Shown here in pieces: positions 45,047 to 58,262 of a stretch of DNA of 64,000 nt. The notes below the pieces were generated by a model, which was given only the letters and a program-made list of their open reading frames with translations, was not told the DNA's origin and made no database searches. The stretch comes from Pseudocercospora fijiensis CIRAD86 (taxonomy: Eukaryota; Ascomycota; Dothideomycetes; Mycosphaerellales; Mycosphaerellaceae). The stretch's first letter is position 1, and each line of letters begins with the position of its first letter. A program made the position numbers and the translations under genes. The stretch is taken from positions 1,616,483 through 1,680,482 of the forward strand of contig NW_006921535.1 of NCBI RefSeq assembly GCF_000340215.1. Direction: 5' to 3'.

Positions 45047-48000
45047 GTGGAGAGCTGGAGGCGATGAACCAGGGTGATTTGGTGACTAGTGGAAGTGGTC
45101 GGATGCAGTTGTCGAGGCCTGAGATGTGGTCGCCGTTCAGTGAATCCGGCGAGGGGAGCTATGGTGTGTTGTGTGTGGTGGTGACCAAGAAGGAGGCTAT
45201 GCTAGGTGGTGGTATGAGCAGCTATATGGACGACTCATCCGTGTGTCCTGAGGTCTGGCGTAAAGCATTGGCAGCACGCTCTGTTTCATAAAAGGACGCA
45301 ATATGAACGAGCGGAAGCGCGAGACGTTGATGCTAAAATAACTCGTAGCTGGCGACGATAGTGCGCCATGACCTTCGGCAGAGACCGGCGAATTGCACGA
45401 TGCGGTCACAGACAAGCGCAAGCTCGATGCCTGATGCAGGCTCGCGCACGGAGCAGGCGCAAGTGCAGTAGTCGGAGCCTGACAGGGACGAGGGTTCTGG
45501 TTCCTGCAGCATATCAAGGTGGTTGGCACTACGACGACCTCTGGCACGGCAAGCGGCGCGCGTGCAGCCGTCGGCCGATTGAGGGTGCCGCTCGATGGTG
45601 GGAGGAGCTGGCCACCGAATGCCTGGCAATGCGGATCGTCAGCGTCAGCGTCAGCGACCAGCTCTGGCCGCGGTAGTGGCGTAGCATGCGGACAGGCCCA
45701 TGGATGCTGGATGCTGGCAGCGTGAGGGGCGGATAGGGTAATTTTGCCGTGGGGCCCGAAGTTTCCATGGACCATTGGTACTGCCCAGCGCAGCGTCTCC
45801 CACGTGGTGGCGTTGGCGTTGATGGGGAGAGGGAAGAGGTGAGACTGCGCTACGTCCAGTCCCGGATCGACCAGAAGTCTGTGCCTGGCGGCTGCGCGCT
45901 GGACGACTCGACATCCGTGGCCATATCAGCGCCGATAAGCTGCTGCTGCGGAATGTGCTGCCGGTCGATGCTGGACTGTTCGACGCCTGCTCTCGTCTGC
46001 AGCGGGCCCATGTAGAGAACACCCAATTCCCTGTTTCTGTTTCAGGCTTTCGGCCTCGTCTTGATCAACCTTCTTGAGACGTGGCGAAGATAGTCCGGGC
46101 GAGGGAAAGGCTGCCACATCGGGACCAGCTCGCCCGCCTGTCGAGCGCTGATGGGTGGGCGGTGGTGCTCGAGAGCGAGCTGAGGGGAAGAGCCGCTGCC
46201 TGCACCGCATGCGCGCTGTCCGCAGCCGTGGCCGTGGCCGTGGCCGGGCCCGTGTCTCGCTGGTGACAAAGACGGTCGAGGCTCGAAGGGCGACGTCAAC
46301 ACTGATGTACTATGTACATGTACCTACTAGCCTGCCGATGTCTCATGCACGCGCAACGGCCAATCATCGATCGACGCACAGCCGCAAGTGGGCCCCGGTT
46401 ACTAACTCTTCCCTTCCCTCAACCACCACTGACCACTTCTTTTCTTTTACACTTTGCAAAGCGCTCGAGCACAACCACCGCCTCTGCTCTCCTGCATGGC
46501 CACGGCCACCACATGCTTCATCTCACACGCTCCAAAGCTTCCACTTACCCTAAAGCCACCCCTTCCGCGACCACCGACGTGCGCAGAGCCGGCCTTCCAC
46601 GCCCATCCACTCCTCTCCACCGCGCATTCCCACGCCCACCGTCTGCTGCACGCCGACGAACCTACACGTGCATCCGACGGGATGCCGACAGCTTCCCGAG
46701 CGCAGAGTTCGCCGGGAAGACTGCTTGGCCGGAAACGTTGAACCGTGCGTGCTCTGCAAGACCGCCATCGCGATCCCAGCCTCGACTGTGACCGAAAGCT
46801 TAACGCAACCTGCAGCACCGCCCGTGACGCTGACGCTGCTCTTGCGTTGTGGCTGTCGTCTTTGCCTCCACATTCTGGTTGTTCGGCTTACTTTCATGCG
46901 GGTCATCGATTCATGAGCAACCACTGCGCAGAGCCAATGCTGTTTCACGCTTGCCCATCAGCGACTTGCTCCCCATCGCCCACCCAAAACACACCCTTGA
47001 AACAGCATTCAACCACGCTCTTCTGCTTGTGCCCAATCCAATGTGCGTGCATCACGCGCTGGTCACGTTCAACAACCACGTCCTTCAACATGCAGCGAAA
47101 TACCGCAGCATAGTCCGTATCTGCAGGCGGTGAGCGTGGACGCTAATGCTAAGGGCTCTGGAGATGCCCGCGCCAGTGACACCAGCTGGTGCCAGCAAGC
47201 CTCGATCGGCGCTGTCCTGTGCGCGCCAACATCGAGAGATGCCCTTGTCGCTCGGCATCCCCAAGTCGAAGCTGCCAACGCTTCTGGCCAAGCAAAAGAG
47301 AGCAGAACGAAGGTTCGCACTCTTCCCGTCTCCGCCCGCTCCTGCATTGCAGCATCATCGCGACTTTGACTGCAGCCGCAAACTCTCCTCTCAATCATCT
47401 CTGCAACCATCATCATATTGCATGAGTCGGGAGTTTTGGCACCCTTCATATTCTGTGCACAATGGCAACAAAGCAGCGCCATTGGAAGTCTAACCGCGGT
47501 CGACCCCTCTGCCTGGCACCGCATTCATGCAGCAGGCTGTTCGAAAACAACCAGGCGTATTCATAATATCCATCTTATTGCACACGCAGGAACGACCTTC
47601 TTCATTTAACATTCGTCTTAACAGAAGCATGAGTGTCTCATGATGCCGACAGTCCTGATCAATTGATTCATTCTAGTCGCAACCCACGATCCGATGCTGC
47701 TGAAACCGCTCTCCAGCCTCGTTATTAAGCAGCCGCGATATGTATCCGACCAACTCGGATCTGCGCTCAGGTTGCCGGCGATCATCAGCTGGGCATCAAG
47801 ATCAACCGAGTCCACAGTCGAATTGTGCAAACAATGTTCCGACTTCACACGTTCCCACGTTTCTATACCCAAGGTCCACATATACCCAAGACCTAGGCAA
47901 TGGCAACGCAATTCATGGTTGAGCTCGCCACCAAATTGCGTTAAGATGAGAAATAAACGCTCCTGCTGTTGTTCCAATTCTAGCATATAGCAGGCGCGGT

Positions 48001-48497
48001 CCACCCGCACCTGTGGGGCCTGATTGCAGGATCGCGTGACTGAGACAAAAATCACGCCCTGGCTACAACCAAGTGAGGAAAGTAGCCGGTCTCGGCCAGT
48101 CCGGTTCATGCATCGCAGGCCTGAGGACGTCAGTATGCTTCGCCAAATGCTCGCATTATCAACTCTATTGTCCAACACCTCTCGACTTCAGGGATGCGGC
48201 CAAAAAATACTGCCCATCTAGCTGGGATGCAAGAGAGTCTGCGTGAACGCTACCAACCAGAGTTGTCATTCGACCTGATTGACTTTCTACACTCTTGCAT
48301 CGCTGATTCTTGGCCTGGTTGGAGAGCTATAGAAGTATGAAACGACCAAACTATAATCGGACGAAACCCGGCCCGCCCATCCTTGCAACCACCAGATCGA
48401 TACGTGGTGGTCGATGCAGACGCATACCGGCGCCACGAAAGGCAATAGTACGTGCAGTAGGATCACGGCGGCCGGGCCAGAAATCATTTCAACCACA
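45047..48497. other. 3.4-kb region without a convincing gene
   Basis: Many overlapping frames on both strands, none with recognisable domains or splice models. Contains (GCCGTG)n-type repeat at 46225-46248 and pyrimidine-rich stretches from about 46380 to 46640. Probably the bZIP promoter/5' leader and 3' flank of the GH1 gene; a non-coding RNA is possible. Confidence 0.45.
46225..46248 (+). repeat. GCCGTG hexamer repeat
   Basis: Three GCCGTG units plus a variant, in the bZIP upstream region. Confidence 0.75.
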
Positions 48498-50489
<1,992 letters not shown>

Positions 50490-51257
50490 GACAGCGCGAG
50501 CTGATGAGCAGAAATAATTCTCTGAGCACTCACTGTGAAGCAGCAACGACTTTTATACGCTTTGCGCGGTGCGCGGCGAACACGTCCATGTCGCTTCAGG
50601 AACGGAGCACGCGGAGACAGACGTGCAGTGCATTTAAGCTGCGCGGCAAGATATATGGGTATCGAACCCCGGCGCGACATGGGTATGGATCGGTACCACA
50701 GAAATCTCCATGTCGCACATTGGTTCGCAGCAGGGCAGCGCTGAGAAATACCGGCAGGCCTAGCAATTATTCTACTGTACGACATTATTGCTTCTACGGC
50801 TGGAAGGCCCGGAAGCCGAGTCCGGTACGTGAGAAGTCAGGCGCCACACGATAATGTCGCGAGATGATCTGAGTGGGGGAGTGAACAATGCAGATACCGA
50901 AGAGTGTGAGCTGACGCGGACAAATATGGCCAAGTGCTGCCAAAGGAAGTGTACATTCCTGCACCAAAACAACAGTCATGAAGGCCGATACCACAACACG
51001 CAAGCGGAGGCCCCAATTAGGAAGTCCGCCTCCGCTTTGCTCGCCTTCAAATGCCGACGAACCCAAGCTCCCTTCTTCACCACTCCGAAGCTGTTGTGGT
51101 CGGCCGCCGCCATTGACATGGGTGACAGTATACCTGCTCCGCTTGCTGAGAAGCAGTTAAAAGGTATGCCGTATCGGGCCTGCTCTTCCTGCTGACCTGC
51201 AGCAGATCATCTGTTTGTGAGTGTTAAAATTCCTTGCACACTTCCTTCTTCCATCAC
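50490..51257. other. Divergent promoter region
   Basis: 768 bp between the GH1 gene (minus) and the DUF1479 gene (plus). No supported gene. Confidence 0.55.
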
Positions 51258-52796
51258 ATGGCTTCCACATTACGAGCGACAGTGCGAGGCAGTCAAAGAG
51301 GACTTCAGTCTTGGCAGCAAGCGTGTGGACAACAGACTCGGACAGCCGCAATGGCATCAGCATCAGCACAGAAACGTGAAGGCGACATCTCAGATGCGTT
51401 CGCAAGCCTGTCTGGGATCGAGTTCAAGCCACTCGAGCCACGCTTCGCGGAGCTCAAATCAAGACTCATAGCAGGGCATGAAGAAGAACTGTATGACTCC
51501 TGGAACCGGCTCCTGGCCTCCTTGAGAGAGGAGATACCGTTGATCGCAGAAAAAGGCCCTCGAATCGTGCCCGAGATTGACTTCAACGACATTGACCACG
51601 CGAGTGAGGAATTCCGAGCTGAACACAAGAAGCGTGGTGTTGCAGTCGTTCGAAATGTCATTCCAGAACAGGAGGCTTTGGCGCTGAAGAAGGAGCTCAG
51701 AGAGTACATCGAAGCGAATCCTCACACCAAGGCTTTCCCACCAGAAAGTCCACAGGTCTATGAACTTTACTGGTCACCATCTCAGATCAAGGCACGCTCA
51801 CATCCTAGTCTGATCAAGGCACAAAGATTTCTCATGGAGTTCTGGCATTCCAAGGATCCCACTGCCCCAGTATCGTCTAGCCACCCTATGATCTATGCGG
51901 ATCGTCTTCGCATGCGCTTGCCAGGTGATACAAAATTCGCTCTAGGGCCTCACGTGGACGGCGGCTCATGCGAACGCTGGGAGGAAAACGGCTATGGTCG
52001 TGGTCATGTGTATGACAAGATCTTCGAAGGCAAGTGGGAAGAATATGACCCTTGGGAGTCGAGCTGTCGTCTTCCGGTTGTGTCAGACCTCTATCAAGGC
52101 GTCGGTGCATGCAGCATGTTTCGCATGTTTCAAGGTTGGCTTTCAATGAGCTCGACAGGGCCATTTGAGGGCACATTGCTGGTCAATCCACTTCTCAGCA
52201 GAGCGACGGCTTACTATCTGCTGCGGCCATTTTTCTCCCCCAAGAAGCCCGCCCAAGATCCAACTGCGGAGACTTACGAAGAGGCCTTTCTATCACCTGA
52301 AAACTGGACCTTGTCGAAGGATCCAGACTCGTGGCTGCATGGTGCTACACCAGGGCATGGTCAGGAACTTCGCGCTCAACTTCATCCACATCTGAATCTA
52401 CCTAGCTCAATGGTCCACGTGCCGCGGGTCAATCCTGGGGACTATGTGAGCTGGCACTGCGACACCATTCATGCGGTAGATCGAGTCCACGCAGGGAAAT
52501 CTGACTCCAGTGTCTTGTATATCCCAGCATGTCCATTGACGGTCTCAAATGCGGAATTCGTCGCTCGTCAACGAGAGGCATTCCTTGCCGGCTATCCTTG
52601 TCCTGACTTTGGGGGCGGGAAAGGCGAAAGCGAGCATATTGGACGACCTGGCGTCGAGGAAGTGAGGAAGGTCAATCCTGTGGAAGGAATGCGAGCTTTT
52701 GGATTCAAGGAGTGGGACAGTTCGGAGCCCGGGTTGACTCCAGGTCAGCAGGAGGTTATCCATAAGGCAAACCAGACGCTCGGCTTTGGGGCATGA
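51258..52796 (+). CDS. DUF1479 protein, putative 2OG-Fe(II) oxygenase fold
   Basis: Single exon, 512 aa from ATG 51258; an earlier GTG-type extension was rejected. The N-terminus (MASTLRATVRGSQRGLQSW) is basic and amphipathic, perhaps a mitochondrial presequence. Signature segments of the DUF1479/YbiU family are IPEIDFNDI-like text near residue 100, KKRGVAVVRNVI, VYELYWSPSQIKARSHP, MIYADRLRMRLPGD, GPHVDGGSCERW (His-x-Asp, about 232-234) and VSWHCDTIHAVDRVH (second metal His). The family looks like oxygenases; substrate not known. Confidence 0.88.
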   Translation: MASTLRATVRGSQRGLQSWQQACGQQTRTAAMASASAQKREGDISDAFASLSGIEFKPLEPRFAELKSRLIAGHEEELYDSWNRLLASLREEIPLIAEKGPRIVPEIDFNDIDHASEEFRAEHKKRGVAVVRNVIPEQEALALKKELREYIEANPHTKAFPPESPQVYELYWSPSQIKARSHPSLIKAQRFLMEFWHSKDPTAPVSSSHPMIYADRLRMRLPGDTKFALGPHVDGGSCERWEENGYGRGHVYDKIFEGKWEEYDPWESSCRLPVVSDLYQGVGACSMFRMFQGWLSMSSTGPFEGTLLVNPLLSRATAYYLLRPFFSPKKPAQDPTAETYEEAFLSPENWTLSKDPDSWLHGATPGHGQELRAQLHPHLNLPSSMVHVPRVNPGDYVSWHCDTIHAVDRVHAGKSDSSVLYIPACPLTVSNAEFVARQREAFLAGYPCPDFGGGKGESEHIGRPGVEEVRKVNPVEGMRAFGFKEWDSSEPGLTPGQQEVIHKANQTLGFGA

Positions 52797-53239
52797 GTCT
52801 TTGTATCAGCTAGGGTTATGCATACTGTACTGTACTGTATAAGAAGGACAAATCGGATCTACTCTTCCTTCCAACCTTCATCACTATATCAGTCATCCTA
52901 AGTGAAGCTGAAATTCCTCAAGTCCTTCGAGCTGCTGACCCGTTAAACCTGAACAAATGATGATTCTGAGCATCATCGAGTATGTATCAACCGTTCCTGG
53001 GAGTGTAGAGACTTATGGCTTGATCATCGCCTGAGCATGGTATCCTGGCTCCTTGGCCGTCGTCACAGCCAATGGCTTGACCCTTCTGGCAGCAGCTCGA
53101 ACCTTCTCCTGCACATGCACCTCCTCGACGACGACAGCTCGGACTCTCATCAACAAACAATAGAACAGCCCTCCACATTGGGCTGAAAAGGCTCGGAGTA
53201 GTCAGTTCCAAAGGTGCAAGTACTCTAACCCACCGCAAT
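52797..53239. other. Intergenic
   Basis: 443 bp, no features except a short CTGTACTGTACTGTA repeat near 52826-52840. Confidence 0.5.
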
Positions 53240-54118
53240 ATGGCGCATCTCAATCGTCTCGTGGGCGCATGCGCTTGCGAGAGAAACTATTACAACATCA
53301 CCTTTCCTCCAGAATCTGCTTCATTGGCACAGGTCTTCTTTGACAACAGCAATTCCAGTCGTAAGTATTGCTGACATAGCATTTGAGTATATGATACTGA
53401 AAAAGTCTTGCCAGGTCGCGCTACAGCAGCGCCAGTGACGGCTTGGTTGCGTGTACCTCTTGACTGGTACAGCAGCGCAACCTTTGCACACTTCCCCGAC
53501 GAGAGCCATGCCTCGATCAAACGAACATTCCATACTCCAACCTCGAATCGAATCCTCGCACCAACACGAAGACAATTTTGCGGTTACTGCGGCACAACAC
53601 TCACAGCGTACAATGAGGCACAGCAAGCTCGAGGATATAGTGGTCGAGATGATACGTTAGATGTGACATTGTCGTCCTTGCTGAACGAGAGCTTGGCCAG
53701 GCTGGAAAGCTTGAAGATTTTACCAGACAACGACTCGGATCAGGATTCAGTGCGGAGCCAAACGGAAGACCTTGTGAAAGGCGGCAGCGTTGACGACGAA
53801 GATCACATACCTACGAACGAGGACAGACCTGGTGGTGTTGACGCACCGCCTACGGGAGCCACTACCGTGCCGGTGAGAACATCTCAGCAGCGTGCAGCAG
53901 CCCCACATCGAATGCACAGCCGTGGTGTGCCGTACTTTGAAGAGATGATCGAGCACAGTCGGCTAGGTAGAATCAAGCGGCAGCGAGGTGGCGAAATTTC
54001 AAGAGACGGCACATCCAGCGTTCAGTGGGAGATAGTCGAGATCGGAGGAGAAGAGCCTACTCCGAATGCGACTGCTACCGAACCAAGTGGGAGCAAGCGA
54101 CAGAGGCTTGACATCTAG
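53240..54118 (+). CDS. GFA/CENP-V-like protein with reduced zinc site
   Basis: Exons 53240-53360 and 53415-54118, 54-bp phase-1 intron, 274 aa. The N-terminal Cys-x-Cys of the family is present (C11-A-C13), as is the distal pair in FCGYCGTTL (C96, C99). The central motif, normally CHCxxC before R-x-x-TGAP, reads FFDNSNSSRRATAAPVTAWL, so its cysteines are missing. The C-terminal half is acidic and disordered with a basic end (SGSKRQRLDI). GFA-type enzymes handle glutathione-formaldehyde or related thiols; the missing ligands argue against normal catalysis. Similar degenerate forms occur in other Pezizomycotina as far as I recall. Confidence 0.75.
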
Positions 54119-54884
54119 CTTCCGCATGAAAGAGCATAGCATGGCGGAGTATTTCGGTCCACCTAGAGGAGGTCAAGAAATTGATGGAGCATGGCATAAT
54201 GAAGGACCATCTTCGGATAGAGCGAGCGAGGAGCACGGAGTAATGACAAAATGAGTTGTATGTAAGTCTTTCAAAGTCATGATCGTACTGAAAATATGCA
54301 TAGAAATGATTACGAGATCGGATTTCCCACTCGGCTTCGCTTATCTTGACGTGATTGAGAGCATTGTAAGAGTTGGCCTGCCACGAAGTGTGATATCGAC
54401 TGATGAAATCTTTCGCACATGGATATGCAGGCACATGAACGTTTCGATGACCGAGCAGTGGTCTTCTTTTCTGTGGTAATGGTGTCGAGACGCAAGCCGA
54501 GGATCTATACCAAGGAAAGGCAACGACGAAATACTCTTAAATATTAAGAGAACCCACAATCAAAATTCACGGCGACCATGAAAAATATATTTCCCTCTCC
54601 GACCACTACCTTAATGAGAATGACAAGCTGGCAACCGGCTGCTCGTTGTGTCCTCACAACAGCTCAAATGCAAAAATTGCTATTGGATCCAACCTACAGT
54701 CGAGCATAAGTGCTTTCATGCTGACTAGCTTCTACGCGCAGAGCAGAACATAAATATATTCAAAGTCAGAGGTAAAAAAAATCCATTTTCACCACGATCG
54801 CTCCTTGGTAAAAATTACAACGCTTTCCAGACAGAACACGCCTACCTGCAACTCAGCAGCTATCAATCATCTCACTCACTCATA
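54119..54884. other. Intergenic
   Basis: 766 bp, somewhat AT-rich from 54530 on; no gene supported. Confidence 0.5.
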
Positions 54885-56027
54885 ATGTCGAAATATAAGC
54901 AGTCCAAGGCACACTCGACCTCCTCTCGACCAAGCATGTGGTCGCAGATCATGCCTCTGCTTAATGTGACAGCATCGAGAACTTCTGACGCCTCACCCGA
55001 GCGCACGGAAAGTGCGGCAACCACTGACACTGTGGAGCAAAGATGCCAAAACATGCCAGTCGAGAACACCGGGATCGCGGGAGGAGGACAGCGATCCCCT
55101 TTCCCTTTGCCCGACTTGCCTGGAGAGCTGCGCAACCGGATATTTAAACATGTCTGCGACGACCGGCTGCCCTATGATGTGGATCTTCTGCAAGTCGACG
55201 AGGAAGTTCTCCCGGACGTCTGTTTGTCTAGTGTCTCTGGTCAAATTCATCGAGAGACGTCCTTGTACGAAGGAGAAGCCATAACCGAGTTTTTAGCCGA
55301 TCACAGATTTATGATCAATTTCAAGCTGGAAGATCTCCGCGAAAGATGCACAGACAATAAACTTCTGGATGAATTCCGCGACCGATGTCTCCAAAACATG
55401 GCTATACCATTCGTGAGCGAACTCGACATTATTATCCGTATGCCCTACCCTGACAGCCGTCCTGGGAAAAACGTTAGCTTACGGATTATGATTCTGGACA
55501 AGCCGGACGAAGATGAACAGAGTGTGGAGTTTGAAGCTACCTGTGAGAGAAGGGACGACGACGATGTTGGCAAGGACGAGCCTATGCGTCTGTTGAACGT
55601 GCTTGGAAAAATTGAGGATTTTGCTCAGGCGTATGCGCAAAATCCAAAACACAAGCTCCGTTTCGAGGCATATGGACGCGTATACTTGAATGTCAAGTCA
55701 TGTGTCATTTATCTGCACAAGGTACTATGTCTCGAGGGGAGTCATTGCCTCTACAAATTGCTGGCTCTGGTGGGGGACGACGATGATGATATGGCTGTCA
55801 GCAAGGCACAGCTTGAATCTCCTCACCCGCCAACGGACACTTTACCTACAGACTTCTCCGAGACGAATTCGACGGCGGAATCGAAGTCTTCTACGCCAGT
55901 ACCACCTGAGAAGAACGATTCTGGAGAGCATGCCGCGATGGAAACTCAATTTCCGGATTGTGCGACTTCTGTGGAAGACAAACCCGGAAAGTCGAAAATT
56001 TCCAAGGGTCGTCAGTCACTCCGATAG
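54885..56027 (+). CDS. F-box-like hypothetical protein
   Basis: Uninterrupted 380-aa frame. After 75 polar residues comes LPDLPGELRNRIFKHV, which resembles the start of an F-box helix. The rest has no clear repeats: FLADHRFMINFKLEDLRERC, ELDIIIRMPYPDSRPG, a helix near RLLNVLGKIEDFAQAYAQN, and a disordered Ser/Pro/Glu tail ending KISKGRQSLR. Many Dothideomycete proteins combine such an LPxELRxxIF motif with fast-evolving C-termini. Function unknown; Skp1 binding is possible. Confidence 0.6.
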   Translation: MSKYKQSKAHSTSSRPSMWSQIMPLLNVTASRTSDASPERTESAATTDTVEQRCQNMPVENTGIAGGGQRSPFPLPDLPGELRNRIFKHVCDDRLPYDVDLLQVDEEVLPDVCLSSVSGQIHRETSLYEGEAITEFLADHRFMINFKLEDLRERCTDNKLLDEFRDRCLQNMAIPFVSELDIIIRMPYPDSRPGKNVSLRIMILDKPDEDEQSVEFEATCERRDDDDVGKDEPMRLLNVLGKIEDFAQAYAQNPKHKLRFEAYGRVYLNVKSCVIYLHKVLCLEGSHCLYKLLALVGDDDDDMAVSKAQLESPHPPTDTLPTDFSETNSTAESKSSTPVPPEKNDSGEHAAMETQFPDCATSVEDKPGKSKISKGRQSLR

Positions 56028-56415
56028 TCGGTGAGATATTTATCTGAAAGTCGATGGCTTCATACCTATTTCCATCGCCCGCGAGGATGGATTTCTGTCT
56101 CACATGGCCATGTACAACATCGGAAGAGAATTGGATCTTCCACCTCTGTACACATTCATTGCGGCGTCAACACCTCATACATATGTTTTTCTCCAATTGG
56201 AGAAGCGCTGGCTTTGTTCAAATATACCTTACCTTACTCCTTTCTCCTGAGATATCAGGATCGCACAACTTCTCAGTCACCGCAGGCTGGGGGTGCCAGC
56301 TCCATCTTCGCCGAATAGCGGTTTTTCTGGAGCTGAGATGAGATATGTCTAGAGTTCTACCAGCAGGGCGTTTCTTGATACTACAATTAAATTACAAACT
56401 AGAATGGCTTGCGGA
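56028..56415. other. Gap between convergent genes
   Basis: 388 bp. Short frames only; nothing supported. Confidence 0.5.
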
Positions 56416-57709
56416 CTAGAGATGCATCGCGCAATCCTTATCGTATGCCTTCAGCTGCTTCATCTTCGTCTCAAAGAAGGTTCCCAAGCCTGTGCGTGTC
56501 TCTTCATCCAGCGACTCAACACTAGCACTGCCCTCTTTCAAACAACTGTGAAAGATCTCGTCAATGTCGAAAGGTTTCCGGGCCGCATAATTGAACCAGA
56601 AACGTTTCGTCGCCCATGACTCACGCATAACGGAGGAAAGAGACTGGTGACAATCTGAGGCCTCTCGAGTCTTCTCAACTCGTTCCATCGCCGCAAGAAA
56701 CTGATCCAAGCGAGGTTCGTAAGCCTCTATGAATTCTTCGATAGTCCGACGTCGAAGAAGATAGGATTCGGGTCCGACTAGCAACAGCCACCAAGGCGGT
56801 TCGGAAGCAAATTGGCTAGGCATAGCGTTCGTAAATTCGAGATCAAGCACCGCCTTCATGCGGAGAGTAGTGGGATCCACAATGATGTTTTGAGGTCGAC
56901 GGTCGTCGCAGAAGAGTTTGAATGGACCGCGGTCATCTGTGCAATTCCTGTCGACTAATTGCGCGAGATATGTACCGGTCCTGGGCGTCTCTCGGGGTGC
57001 TACAGAGGTTACGCTGTGTCCAAAGATGTGTTTTCTGCTGAGCGATCAGAGATCGGAAGTATTCACTTGCAGATTCGAACCGTGCTGTGGGAAACTTGTC
57101 CAGAGGGTAGAAGGCTGTAGTCGCTAGCTCATTCATGCTGTAGGTCAGAGGTCTCCCCGTAACGGACCAGAAGCCCGTGGAAGAAGTGTTTGAGATGGCT
57201 CCAATATGGTCGAAGTTGAAGCGATATAGTTGAAGCATGATATCCGCGATTTGTGAGAACACATCGTCTGATATGCCTCTGTCAATCTGAGGCTTCAAGT
57301 GGAGTCGCTTCGCATCGCTGGGATCTTTGAGAATGTCAGAGAGGTGAACTCCTTCTCTGAAGTCTGAGATGATGAACGGTCCAAAATGCTGCGGGCTGTC
57401 TTCAGTCAGCCCCCAACTGATTAACCGCGGGGCTGGAATGGTAGTATTCTATTCTGCTGGAGAAACTCAATGACCTGAACCTCGTTCAAAACCTTCTCAT
57501 CCCGAAACGTTGTATGCCCTGGGCCTGGAAAGCGAATGATGGTGTCCGGAGTGCCGTCGCTGTACATGATTTGGAGGCAAAAATTGAAGGAGCCTTGGAA
57601 CCAATCGAGCACTTCGGCCAATCTGGTCCTTCGCGCCGGGAACTCGTTGTTTCCATTCGTTCCAGTCTTCATCTCCTATTTTCTCGGCAAGCTCGTCAAA
57701 GAAAGTCAT
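56416..57709 (-). pseudogene. Phosphotransferase (APH/kinase-like) gene with three frameshifts
   Basis: Starts at MTFFDELAEKIGDEDWNEW (57709). The protein is readable only by changing frame near 57650, near 57448 and near 56965. Pieces in order: EVLDWFQGSFNFCLQIMYSD, IIRFPGPGHTTFRDEKVL, LISWGLTEDSPQHFGPFIIS, HLSDILKDPSDAKR, MNELATTAFYPLDKFPTARF, HLWTQRN, FKLFCDDRRPQNIIVDPTTL (the catalytic-loop region, where APH enzymes usually have H-x-D-x-x-x-x-N), AVLDLEFTNAMPSQFASEPPW. Phosphotransferase-family proteins like this are numerous in filamentous fungi. No GT-AG introns fit the shifts. Either a decaying gene or single-base errors in the assembly; no stop codons interrupt the pieces otherwise. 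Confidence 0.7.
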
Positions 57710-58262
57710 ACCGTCAACATGCGTTGATTTGGATCGCAGATATCGTAGCGAGGCTCGCGAAGGAAGGGAATTCGGAGAGCAATTGGAGTACAGCTTAAGT
57801 TGAAAACTATATAAGCAGCTCGAAGTCCGAGAGTACATTAGCACAAGCAACGAAAAGTGGAAAGTGGGGTTACGATTACAGGCGTTTCTATACTTCTCTA
57901 AACTGTCTTACGAGCGCTGCTGTAATAACTCGGGATACTATGCCCACACCGTGGATAGTCATAATCGTGCCGTAGTCCAAAGGCAGCGGGAATATGCGTC
58001 ACGACTACGTATGTATGCCCGGCACAGCTCCTTCCAGAATTACCCAGAGTTCACGGCGTAGAACAATGTAGGACTCTTGGTCTTCCGGTTCAATGACCGT
58101 AGAACCAAGTTCTTCTATAGTGCTACTTTAATGTCTTCAGTCATGCCGCTCAACGCGTCGTTTCCCGAACGATGGAGATCACACAGGATAGTGTACTGAG
58201 ACTTCTCCTGATCTTGAGTAGACATGAATGAGAGGCCGATGTTCTCGCGTTCCATGTAAAGT
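57710..58262. other. Intergenic
   Basis: About 550 bp; contains one copy of a 41-bp repeat (58131-58171) described in the findings. Confidence 0.5.

Noticed and set aside
45197..45775. 192-codon minus-strand frame upstream of the bZIP gene
   Set aside because: Composition typical of antisense/GC-rich chance frames, no family resemblance.
46155..47133. Several overlapping frames of 90-160 codons
   Set aside because: Occur in up to four frames over the same DNA, which is expected from low stop density rather than coding.
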